A stretch of 64,000 nucleotides of DNA from Mariannaea sp. PMI_226 (taxonomy: Eukaryota > Ascomycota > Sordariomycetes > Hypocreales > Nectriaceae): positions 124,001-188,000 of the forward strand of contig JANFOG010000013.1 of the NCBI GenBank assembly GCA_024336345.1, given 5' to 3'. The position numbers were made by a program, and so were the translations under genes. A model generated the notes under the pieces. The model worked only from the letters and a program-made list of their open reading frames with translations. It did not search any database and was not told the DNA's origin. Below are positions 36,599-48,600 of this stretch, one piece after another (position 1 is the first letter of the stretch; every line of letters starts with the position of its first letter).

Positions 36599-38372
36599 CT
36601 AAAACTCGACGCCAAAAAGGTTGTGCTTGCGAATTCTCTCTCCGTACTTGAGAAAGATAAAAGGCACTGGGATCATGGCCACTGCGATAAAGGCCAGAAG
36701 CGAAGTACCCCATCCGTATCCTAGTTTCTCATACATCTTGCCTCCTGCCAGGGGTAGAAGTGCACCCAGCAAGGATCGGAGGACGGTGCTCGCAGACATG
36801 GCTGACGCTGCAAATTCAACATAAGCATCGACCAGATAGACCGACGTTCCCATCTGTTCAAAGATTTAGCAATTGTCATTTGTATTCTTGAAAAGAAACA
36901 CCTCTTACCATGCCACACATCATCCCAAAGCCAAGGAATCCGGTGCCCAAAATCGGAAGAATCCAATGGTCGTGCTTTTCAGCTGTCCACCCATACAAGA
37001 ATAGTCCGATTGGAACGGTGAAAGTAGCAACTAGCATGACCGGCAGACGGTATTCTGGCTTCGATTCGCCTCCGTTCTTCTTGGTCAAGTATCTCGAAAG
37101 AGGATCCGAAAGACCACCGGCGAAGAAGAGCCCGAAGACTGAGCCCACACCAATTCCAATGTAGGCAAGCCCCACGGATCCGGTCGAGAACCCATATGTT
37201 TGCTCAAATAGAATGGGCATGGCAGTAAAGATGAGATACAAGTATGCATATACGATGGCCATGTAAAGTGACAAAAGGAAGACAATAGGTGAAAAGAATA
37301 GCATCTTTGTAGGCCGAACGATTGCATGCCTAAAGAGTTCGCCCGGGGTACGACCTGTGTCTGCAACAGAACGAAGCTTCATGTTTCCAGTCTCTTTTTG
37401 AAGTCGTTTCGTTTTATGCTGAAGAATAGTATATGCGTACGTCTCGCGCATGAAAATGAAGTTGAGGATTGTGATTGCGCCGCTCTGTTGCATGATATCA
37501 GTTGATTAGCAAGAATTAGAGGGTTTACGAACGCGTTTCAGTTCTCAACTCACCACTATAGCAACAACCCAGAATGCCCATCGCCAGCTTTTGCTCTGAG
37601 TGAGATATCCACCAGCTTGGAAACAGGTCAGCTATTGCGATCTCTAGCAACCAGACTTTAAGTAGCCTACCAATAGGACCAATAATGGGACCTGTGATGG
37701 GACCCACGATCCACGAGGCCATGGCAAGTCCACGCTTCTCCTTGGAAATCATATCTGCTATACTTCCAGCACCAAGTGATAATGGACAGCATCCTGCCAA
37801 GCCTGCGAGGAATCGGAGTGCGATAAGGCCTCCCAGGTTTGGAGCCTTTGCGCAGCCAATGTTGAAGACGACGAAGAAGACATTGCAAATGTTGTAGATG
37901 TGTAGTCGACCATACATTTCGGACAATGGAGCAAGGAATAAAGGACCAAAGCAATAGCCCAGCAAATATACTGAGACAATGAACGAAGCGAGTTCTTGAT
38001 TTGTAGAGTTAAACTCCGACATGACCTGTTCGATCCCAGGGGCGAATATAGAGGAGGCGAGGGGCCTGAGCATAGCAGGTTAGACTTGAATGATTTAAAG
38101 AAGTAACCATAACTGCAAGAACAATAAACTGACGTAACGAATGTAACAGAAGATACAAGGGCGACGGTGATGGCCTTCTTCTTCATGGTCCAGTTCTGTG
38201 GGTTTTCTGGATCATCAGGTCCATCCCAGTCCACAATGTTGGGGTCTCTAGGACTGGACTCCTCAATATCCACTGAGGCAGAACCCGTTTCCAGATCTTT
38301 GTTTTGAGTATCCAAGGTAGGAGAAATGATGGTCTCACCCTCGAGGCGATCGTCGGTGACGGAGGCTGTCAT
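36599..38372 (-). CDS. MFS transporter, DHA1 (drug:H+ antiporter) type
   Basis: Predicted plasma-membrane efflux carrier. Five exons (minus strand): 38372-38134, 38065-37671, 37615-37554, 37484-36909, 36853-36599, with 55-69 nt introns, giving 508 residues. The N-terminal ~70 residues are acidic and cytosolic, ending in DDPENPQNW before helix 1, a hallmark of fungal DHA1 carriers. LGYCFGPLFLAPLSEMYGR (helix 2 and motif A) and RFLAGLAGCCPLSLGAGSI are recognisable. About twelve hydrophobic segments split 6+6 around a basic loop (HKTKRLQKE). Relatives export antifungals, polyamines or secondary metabolites; the substrate is not predictable. It is transcribed divergently from a Zn2Cys6 gene 685 bp away, which suggests a regulator/transporter pair. 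No biosynthetic genes flank it. Confidence 0.92.
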
Positions 38373-39057
38373 GGTGTGTGGTGTGAATTGACGGTGGTAA
38401 TTCGAACTAATTATTGAGTTGACACAACACGACTTCCCCTCAACTGGCCTATAGACCCGGATAATACTTTCCAAGGGATATTTGAGATCTGAAAGTGACT
38501 GGAAACACAAACGTGAATGAAAAGAAAGAAAGGGCGGATCGTGCTGGGCTTATAGCTAATTGAGACTGGTCCTAGCGATGAAGCATGGGGGTATTAATGC
38601 ATGTCTCTGGTTACTATATAGTGAAAAATACACTTAATTTATGTATGTGCAAGGTCCACGGGCTCGATTTCTTTGGATTACATCTCGTCCGTTGGGATTT
38701 GATCGAAGATGTGCGTTAGATCGAACTCGTTGATGGCTGCAATCACTGCAGCATATCCATTTCAAGCACCACCAATATCCCAATCAGGGATTACCAAGGT
38801 CAGAAGGATCGTAACCCTGAGTCATGATCTGTCCATTTGCCTAGCAATCCCGCACAACAGGGTGTCTCTTCCCTGTCAATTGACTCCTTTGAGCCTGTTG
38901 AGAGTGGCTTCGAACAGCCCGGACCCGAGCCCGCGGATCATTTCCCACGGAAACTCCGCGGACTCGGATCACCACTGCCCTTAACAATGTTTCCCCTCTC
39001 AACGAACATCGACGGGCCAAGATCAATTCCTTCTGGTTGCTCACATTACTGGATGCA
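38373..39057. promoter_or_regulatory. Shared divergent promoter of MFS and Zn2Cys6 genes
   Basis: A 685-bp bidirectional region. Two CCGCGG palindromes (38931-38936 and 38956-38961) lie 25 bp apart, about 100-125 bp before the regulator ATG, with further CGG triplets nearby. Zinc-cluster dimers bind CGG half-sites, so these are candidate operators, by inference. Confidence 0.45.
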
Positions 39058-41313
39058 ATGGGCCGACAGCCGCGCCAACGTCCGATATCCTGCCGTTTTT
39101 GCAGGGTGCGAAAGCTGCGTTGTAGTCGAGTATTTCCGTGCTCTAACTGCACATCCCGCGGACTGTCATGTCCGGAGCCTCAGGACCCACCGCCGTCCCA
39201 GTCCAGGGCCGCTGCCAGAGAGATCTCCGTTGGCACTTCCGGCTCGGCTGCTGATTCCAGTATTCTTGAACGGCTGGAGAGGCTAGAGGCTCTGCTAGCT
39301 GTGCGAACTAGGCAATCCGAAGCCACGATTCCGTCTACAGACCCTCCATCCCAAGGCGTACCATCCTCGCCGCCTCAGACATTGCCTCAGGCTGTACAAC
39401 ACTTGACAGCTGAGGCATTGTATTTGGAGCGAAACTGCTTTGGTCCAAAACTCAGTGTAAGTCCTTGTCTATTCTCTGGAGTAACATGGGTTGTATTTTC
39501 ATTGCTAAGTCAAAATTTCTCTACATGCAGGACTGTGTTCTCGGTGACAGCTTTGTCTTCCGCATCTGTCCCATTCGCCTTATTACACATTCAACTTCGT
39601 CATATGTATTCCAAAGCTCAAACGTTCCTTCATCTTCCCTGAGCTTTGAGCCAACAAAATGTTTCTGGCTACCCCAGAGACATGAGATGAAAATCCTGGT
39701 CGACAAATATGTTGAAAACATTACATACATCCGCCATATCATCCACACCCCAACCACCCGTGCGCTTGTGGATGAGGTTTACGATAACCTGGAGGAGGGA
39801 ATAAAAGTGTCAGTGGGAAGCATCGTCCTATTTCTAGCCATCGCTGCGGACATCACGTATTCGTGGACTCTCCAGGATCAGAATTCTGGACTCTTTGGCG
39901 ACTATATAGAGGCCAATTCGCAATCAAGCTTCTGGCTCAAGGCGGCCTCAGATCTCCTTGACAGCGCACAGCGAGATGGACACATGTCAATTGAATGTGT
40001 TCAGGGAATTCTCATTCTTTCATTTGTGATATGCAACCTGGAAGGCATATCCATCCGTGCTCGGTCTAACATTTCAAAGGCCGTAATTATGGCCCGAGAA
40101 CTTGGCTTGCACCGTATCGATCACCCAAACAACGGTCCTCTGAGTCACACGGCGCATTGGACCGAATGCAAACTCGAGGTTGGGCGGAGAATCTGGTGGT
40201 ACCTGGCGGCTACTGATTGGTGAGTGTATACCTATTGGCGTGCAACATTATGATTTACTGTGAACCGATGGGTGGATGTTGACTGACTGAGTATTCAGGT
40301 TGGCGGCGCGATTCCCTGGCCCGCATGAAGGGACCTATTTCATTCATCCCTCACACATGGCTGTAAGGAAGCCATTGAACGTCGATGACGAAACACTCAT
40401 GACCGAAAGACGGCCCCTTGGCCTTCCACTGGAGCAAGCTACCTGCATGTCGTACTTTCTTCAACGAGTTCGCCTTGCCGAGTTATCTCGAGATTTCATG
40501 GATCGCCTTTCACTCGCCAAGACGGACCCTTCTACGCTCGCCTATGATACTGTCAAAGAATTAGACGAGGCTCTTGATCGTTTCACAGAGGAGCTTCCGC
40601 CTTGCTTTACCTTCAGTGCCACTCGGCCTGAACAGATTTTCCCAACAAATCCAAGGCAAGCTCCATCCATCATCATACAGAGACATGTCGTCAACATGTT
40701 TGTTCACGGACAGCGATGTAAACTTCATCTTCCATATCTTGTTCGGGGATCGATTGACCCAGAATATGCTCGATCGCGTGAGATTTGTCTCCAAATGGCA
40801 AAGACTATCATCGAGATGGAACATCAATTAGAGCGGGAGGACATACCATTCGTCTCGGTTAGACTCAGGCTTACCGTGGCTCTGCATAGCGTCTTCATAG
40901 CCAGCATTGTACTACTAATAGACCTGTGTCTGGTGTCGGATACTGAGGACAAGAGTGCGAGTCGTGAACAGATGGAACAGATATGGAGAATCTTGGACGA
41001 TGCACGGAACCACTCGATCCCCGCGGCGAAGCTCCAGGACCTATTGAGGCAGGCAATGAAGAAGCATAAAGTGCCGTGTCCCTTATCGACGCCGAGGGAT
41101 CCGAGCTCGACAACGATGGAGACTCAAGACGGCGCTCTTCCACTCACACCTGCGTCAGGGATGAATGGAAAATCTTCGATAGATACACCTCTGACGGATA
41201 GTGGGCTGAATATTCCCGAACTGGAGAACTTCGATTCAAGCATGGATCTTGACGGAATTGACTGGGATAGTATTCTCTGGGGACTAGACGCACCACCTGG
41301 ACCCTTTGTATGA
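39058..41313 (+). CDS. Zn(II)2Cys6 transcription factor, pathway-specific type
   Basis: Predicted 700-residue regulator in three exons: 39058-39456, 39531-40219, 40299-41313 (introns of 74 and 79 nt, GTAAGT and GTGAGT donors). The Zn2Cys6 cluster is at residues 12-38 (C12, C15, C22, C28, C31, C38). A short Leu/Glu coiled coil for dimerisation follows near 66-85. The middle region resembles the fungal transcription factor regulatory domain, with RRIWWYLAATDW and FPGPHEGTYFI as typical elements. The C terminus is acidic (DLDGIDWDSILWGLD) and could be an activation domain. It is divergent from the DHA1 transporter, which it probably controls (inference from arrangement). The start is the first in-frame ATG, just before the basic stretch that leads into the cluster. 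Confidence 0.88.
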
Positions 41314-42698
41314 GGCATCATCAAATGGTCCATTCCACATCGTCTTGGTCAAGTTGACGTCGTAGTTGAGCTTATATGGAGCATGCGATTAAGGCAGATA
41401 TTCCCCTCAAATCATAGAACATTCAAGGCTGAAATTCGCTCCCTGTGATTGGTCCTGGATAATAAAATGTGAATATATGAATGTAGCGACGAAGGTTCAC
41501 ATCGCTGGCTCCCTCTCAACTCGAATAGAAGACTTCATAGTATCAAACAGTACTTAGACTTTTGTTGAAAGGAGACCAATTACAATTGTTAAGCTGAGTG
41601 CGTTCGATCCGGTCATACAGGCGTCAAGCAAGCTGGTGGGATCAAGCTGTGCTGTTGGTGTACGGTGTTCATCATTAGCTCTAATCAGTGTAGACTCTTC
41701 AATCTTTACTTAATAGGATGGCTCAATTCAGTATAATACATATATGACCTCAATGCTCGAAATGCTGTTGTCCCCAATATCGAACAACATGTCACCCTAT
41801 TTTGGTGATGACGCAGGGTTTTTCTGCTCCTCCGTTTTGATCTCAGGGCTTTGGAAGACAACATACGTTAGTATTTGGTATGGCATTGAGACTATGGGGG
41901 AAAGTACTGTAGTAGAGGATCTTTTCGAACCGCATCCTTGGCAAGGACTGGTTGGAACGTGTAGTATCCTGCCAATGTGTGAGCATCATGGGCTTGTAGT
42001 AGATGATGATGGGATGGGGGCGAACCTCCTATAACGCCGCAGAAGACTGTTAGAGCAAGTGGGAATGCTCTTTCGAAGGCGGACATCGCGATTGATCTGG
42101 GTATAACCGAGAAAGGGAAAGAGGAGAAGCCGAAACCAAAGGACTGGGGAGGGACTTGACACCAAGGCTGAGTTGATTAATACCAGCAACCCGATTGACG
42201 GAAATGTCTTCGAAGCGTCCAACTTAGTCCGAAGTGCCGGGTACTTTGCACTGGCTTCCACTGGCTCTGTTGCCACCACTCCTGGCAAAAACCAAAAACC
42301 AGCCTGGGAGTGGATTTTGTTCCTGGCTCCAGGGATGTCAAACCCCGAAGAGCAGCCCCACAATAAGCCCGCAATCGCCCAACATAGAGGTACAGTGGTG
42401 CACTTCCAGGTACCAACGTACCGTTCCTGGCCCACAGAGGTACCTACGGTGCTAGGGTACCTAGGTATGGAGGTTCTCTGGGCTGGAGATACTATAAACG
42501 CGTCTCCTGTGATCTCGAACCGCGTTCCACGCCGCGTTGCCTAGAGTTTCAATTAACGGGATTCCGATTCACGGCACAAGCTTGGACCCCGAGCTTGACA
42601 AACTCCCTTTGACTACCTACTCCGTAGCTTGATCAGCTTTCGAAAGAACTTCACCCCCCGGGCTTCATGGCTCGATAAGATAATGAACCCGACAGATC
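41314..42698. other. Intergenic region (1.4 kb)
   Basis: Between the regulator and Mus7. It carries GGTACC-rich DNA (42390-42475), a CTACTCCGTA motif (42617-42626) and two uORFs just before Mus7. No supported gene. Confidence 0.55.
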
Positions 42699-45600
42699 AT
42701 GGTCAACTGGAAAGAACTGGGAGAAGTCCCGGACTCGGAGGATGAAGATGGCTTCGACAGCCAGGAACTGTCCATTCCTCTGTCCACTCTTGTGCCAGTG
42801 ACGACATTAAAATCCAACGACGACACCTGCACGAGGAATACCCCAACTAAAGAGAAGGAGACGGAAGAGGATATCTGGGATATTCCTGATTCTCAAGAAC
42901 TCATTCACTCCATTGTATCGAAACCGATCCCTACTCAACAATCTATAATAGACCCTGGACCAGATGCTCGACCGATCGAAGTGCTCTCCCTCGATACCTC
43001 GCCACTTTCCTCTCTAAAGTCGTCACCGTTATCCTCGGCTCTCAGCGACATCAATCTCCCTTCTGTGGACCTTCTTGATGACCCAGAGCTTCGGCCGACA
43101 GAATTCGACTCGCAAATACCACACAGAAGCCAAGATCAACTGGTGGGAGAAGATGAGATATCCACTAGCTATGTCCAGCTGTCTCTCCCCCCAAGCAACT
43201 TGACCGAAACCGCAATACATCCTCGTACATCATTTTTGCGCAATGAAACAAACCCAATTCTCATTCAAAGCCAAGAGCTTGGTCACGATGATGAGCACCT
43301 AGCTGCTAGGCAAGCAGCTGTGCGATATGAGAGGTCGCTGCGCCCCAGGAAGCCGATACAAGAGCACCCATATCTTCTAGAAAATGCCCAATACAGCAGT
43401 CTCTTACGACAGAATGGAGTTCGACCTTTGAGAATGGCAATGGAAGCCGAGAGGCGGAGGCGGCAGCAGGCTTCTTCTCAGGAACAAGATGGGGATTTTG
43501 AAGACGACAGCCAAGAATCCAGGTTGCCGGCAATTTCCGAAGACAGTCAACCCAATGGGCTAGAAGACCTCTCAACCAGTATGGATCGGCTCTTAGTTCC
43601 TTCACCATCGCCCATAAAGACATCGCCGTTGAATGATCGCGCGGGCCCAAGCAGTCAAGCCAGCTCGACGGGAGACACGGACGGCACGAGCTTGCTGGAA
43701 GAGGACCTTCCTACATTGGAAGATTTGATGAGACAGAACCCTCGCCCACATCCAAAAAAGGCCCCGAAGAGGAAGAGCTCACCACCCCCATCGACAGTGC
43801 GGAAACGAAAGAGATACAACGTTGTTGACAGTGATCCCCTGGAGCCTGCAGCCGTTTTACGGTTAGGAGCACAACCCATTGATTCCCCTACTACTGCACG
43901 AAGCCTGCGGCGAAGCCCTGAACATGATGAGAGAGCTGTTGAAGGTGCGCTGACATCTCGGAGTCAATCTCTATCATCCACACCAACTCCTAAAGCCCGT
44001 CCTTGGAATATCATATCGACACCGTCAGTGCCATTATCCCGTACCGTCGACAGTGACAGCGAAGATGAGCTTGCCCGGGACCCAGCTCCGGAACTCGATG
44101 GAGTTGACTCTGTATCCGAGTCCGAACCTGAGAGTGGCTCTGAATTGGTTCATACAGTCGGACGTCGCATCAAGGGAGTTCTCCCAGCATCTTGGCTTCG
44201 GCTTGATCAACAAGCTGCTCGATTGAAGACTCCAAAAGAAAAAGAGGCTTGTCGACGACATCTCGGTCGGTCCCCAGAACGCGAGTCCCGACGTGGTGTT
44301 GCTCAACCACGACAGGGTTCTTCACACACTCCTTCTACGTTGCAGTTTTTGTTCGACGACTCGGATGATGAAGTTCCTACCCCTCGGCCCCAGACCACAG
44401 ATGAAGTTTTCCATGTTCAAACCAGACTCGTTGAAGCAGATCAGACTCCATTTTCCCCAGCCAATGCCCCTGAAGACCACTGGTCGGATGATTCAATGAC
44501 GGTTATTGAAGATAATTGGATCGATCCTATGCTACCAGGAAGAAAGCGTCAACTAAAGCTATCAGAAACTCACCGGAAAACTACCAAACGGTATAAGACA
44601 ATTCAAAAGGCTAGCAAGAATGTTTCCTCCAAGCCTCCTGGTCAACCTCGTATCACAAGCATGATAGGTGAGGCACTCGCTCGAGCCTCGTCTACAAAGA
44701 GTGGGATGAAAGTTAGACATCGGCAGTCAGCATCTTCAAATCGAATCTCGAAAAGCGGGAAAAGACACCAGCTTCAGCAATCAAGCAGACGTTCTGTGCC
44801 TCCAAAGCTCAGTATTTTGGATGTGATAGAACCTAATGCTCCCGATTTCCTCAGAATTGCCGCCCGGTCTGCTAGGCATCGCCAAGATATGGGAAGGTCA
44901 AACCCTTCAAGGAAGTTGATCCAACTTGCCACTCGCGAAGATCATCTCGAAGCTGTCTCAGTACTCAATAGTTGGAGAGCGGGTTCTATTCCACAACGAC
45001 CTTCCGTGACTGAAGCGAAGAAGCGGAAGAGTGCTCAGACTCGGCCACCAAGGCAGCGTTTGAATGATGCATCCCATGACAACACAACAGCCCAGAGACG
45101 ACAACCTCCATCCTCATCACTGATGCACCGTCGGTTAGTGAGACAAGTCACACATGGAGGCACTGTCAGATATCAGTCAGATCACCTATCTCAGCCAACA
45201 ATCAATCAGCGACCCCGCCTCAACAACCAGTTAACTCGAAGTGGCTCTGGTGTTGCCCGACCTGCCCAGTTGGAAATGGATGAGGCCGAACAAACGAGAA
45301 GCTCCAGGTTTAGCGCCACCAAGAGACGTCTTGATCGCCTCTTCCGAAAACAATACGATGGTGTCTCAAACACAAGCACCCTAACGTTCCATGAGAATGG
45401 ATCTGATGTTGGCCGTCTTACAAGTCCTCCACCAGAAGAAACCCCAATACCTCTGCGCATTGCCAAGTCAAATGAACTTGAGAAGCGGAAATCCCGATAT
45501 AGGAAAAAAAACAAGCCCAAAGAAGTGGACATAGAGGCACCTCAATACAGTCGGGCAAACGACCCAATTCCTGTAGAACCTTCACCCGCACCAGAGCCCA

Positions 45601-48600
45601 TTCATCCTGTGGCTCAAGGAGATAGGCTACTGGGCTTAGGACCGTACGGTACACAGTACACACATCATTTCGAAGCATTTCCACTTGACTCTCGCGTCTA
45701 CTTCCATGAGTCAACGTTGATTGGAAGTGGGGTGTTAGAGCTGGTCACTGGTCCTGCATATTATGAAAAGCTGTTTGATGTACGCCCCCGCTCGGCTTAT
45801 ACCCTTGGTGATCAAACTCTCAGATGGGGGCCATGGGATGCCCAGGTGTCTTCTGAACTTGGCGTTGTGTTGGATTTTATTGCCGACCAGATTGCAGGCC
45901 CGTCGCTGGAGGATAATTCTTCGCACGTTGTATCTACTCAATCTGTGGCGGCCTTTGTTATGAAATTCACAATGGACTCGCTCAGCTTACCCGATCCATC
46001 GAGCGCGAAGTCATTTGTATGCCGAATCCTCGAGGTCTTTCGAGGGTTTAACGGGCGCCTGAAGGTGATACTCGATGGTGGTAGTGCAGATCTGGGGCCT
46101 CGAGGTGGACTGATAGCTAGCATCAACGAATACCTGTTGGTGTCGGCCTTCTTGACGTTGAGTATCTGTCGACATGACGATGCCTTGATGGGCGAGCAAT
46201 TTCAAGTAGAGGATTTGCTGAAGGACATGGCAAAAACAACAATTTCATCTCTCCTTGTTGCCGGGCTTTCGCATGTGAGGGACACATATCAACGACTTCA
46301 AGATGCAAGGTTTCGTGATAGAGGCCTTACAGCTAACTCGGCTGTTCTCCATTCGTGGGTCCTCGTGAGAAGAATCCTAGAACATGCTCGAATCCCAAGA
46401 TCCTCGTTTTGGGACATCTTGTACACTGTAATAGGCACTCCCGAGGCCGTCAACAGTGTTGATGCGAATGAGCATGAAAAGTTGTGGAGGATCATGTTTA
46501 CCCTACTTCCTCTCACTGAATTCAATGACAAGGGGATTCTAATTGCCGGAAGCAGGCATGATACTACTGTTGATGGCTGGGCCCTTCCTCAGAAGCTGAT
46601 GAAGAATGTTTTTCAACTCTACCAGAAGAATGTGCACCAGCCGCCAAGCTTCAATAGCTACTGCCGTGCATTAGTTGGGCGATGCCACTATCTCGTTCAG
46701 CAATGGGGATGGCGCAGGTGTGTGGCTGTGGTTGGTGTCATTTTTGACTTCTTTGGCTCTCAAAACCTGGCTCACCTGCGTAACGAGGAGGTATTTCGTT
46801 CTCCCCAGTTCCTGGAAGAACTTGGGGGCAAGCCATCTCTCGCTGTTGAAAAGGGTGACAGATGTTTTCACATTTTCCTGAAGCTTATTGCCATGAGCAT
46901 TGGTAAACTGAAAGAGACTGAGTCACTGAAAGACATTCGAAACCTGATTGCGCGTACCATGCCAAACCACGATCGACAACATCTTAAAGAACAAACAATC
47001 CACGAGCGAGATCTCGCAGCCCTGCGAAATCATCACGACCTCCTCTGCACCTTATTTTGGGCATCTCCCCCCGATCTACGACCTGGAGCTCACATGATAG
47101 AGCGACTGGTTGTTCCGGCAAGCTCTCACAAGGAGGCATGCTTGATCAACCTTCGGTCTTGGAGTCAATTGGCGAGGTTTATCATCGCATCAGGAGAAGC
47201 AACGACTTCCTTCAAACCATTTGCTCAATGGAGGAACGGGTTCTTCCAGTCCATTATGCACCAGTTCGATTCAGTGGCATCAGATATGCAGCAACAGTTT
47301 ATGGCCTTGTCCAAAGATGCCAGCAACAAGATCAGCTCGGAGATGGTTGATGCTATGGTAGCAGCAAATAGAGCAGCGGTGATGGATGTCATTCACTTCT
47401 CCATCACTGCATCTCTCAATGTCATGAGGCTTGCTCCGGATTTGGAAGCTGCAACATTTGCCTTGAATACCCTTCAACTACAAGAGGTGTTCAAGCGCTT
47501 CACCGCGTACCCTCCAATACTTGACTGGTCAATATTGCAAGCTTCTTTGGCTACCTTGGATGTTTTTATGTCCCACGTGGATGAATTTAAGGACAATGAA
47601 GAAAGCCAGCAGAGCGAGAGCCAAATTCTGAACTCAGCACAAGCTGACGATGCAATTCTTGTCCTTGACCATGACCTATCTAGCAGCTTCTTTTCAATGG
47701 CGCGGGCTATCCTTTCTACTCGCGCAGAGAGAGAGCTGAGCGCTGCTGCGGCAGTTGACAAGTTCCGGTGCACCGAGATGGTTGTCACGCTCTCAGCAAG
47801 GTTAGCTGTTAGATTCATGAATGGTGGCCTCCTGAGACTTGTCGATATGTTCAAGTTTGGCAAGTATGGCCTTTTCGATGACGTGCCGGCCAAGATCGAG
47901 CTTGACCAGCGAAAGCACTTGGCGCTGTTCATCACCACTCTTCTGAAGCATGGTTACGACGACTTCAATGACGGTTGCTTCACACTTACCGAGGTTTGGA
48001 TGCTTTCCATTGTGAAACCACGAAAGTACCTCGCCTACGAGAATCAACTTGCACAGGAGCTACTACGGCATGGTAAAGAGTTTGTTCCCGACGCAGCAAG
48101 CGGGCTCGCTATCAACCCATGCTACAATTCAAATCGGGATATGTTCGAGTTTGCAATTTCCTGGATGCGAAGATCCTCACGGGACGCTGGGCCAGCACTC
48201 AAAAAGATTATCCTGCCAGAACTCACGAAGACACTGAAGGCTACGATGCAGCAGATTAAGAGGGACCTGCGAGCTGTGTGTCAAGATGCTATGGAGCACC
48301 CCGACTACGTGATATTCATTCGAGATATCATTTCGCTCATTCGAGCCCACGGCTCGGATTTATGCACGGTTGACGACTTCTTCTATCAAATTAGCAAGGA
48401 ATACTCGCCTTCCGTGCAGGATCCGCAACTTCAAGTCGCTGGAATGCTTTCATATGGACTTCGCCTGAGCGAAGGGGATAAGAAAGTGGCGCCACGACTC
48501 TTCTTTTTCCTCTTCAATAACTTCAAGACCTCGTTGATCAACGATAAACTGCACGAGGCTCTCAAAATGTTACATGGAGGAATGAAAAACCCAGCAGTAT

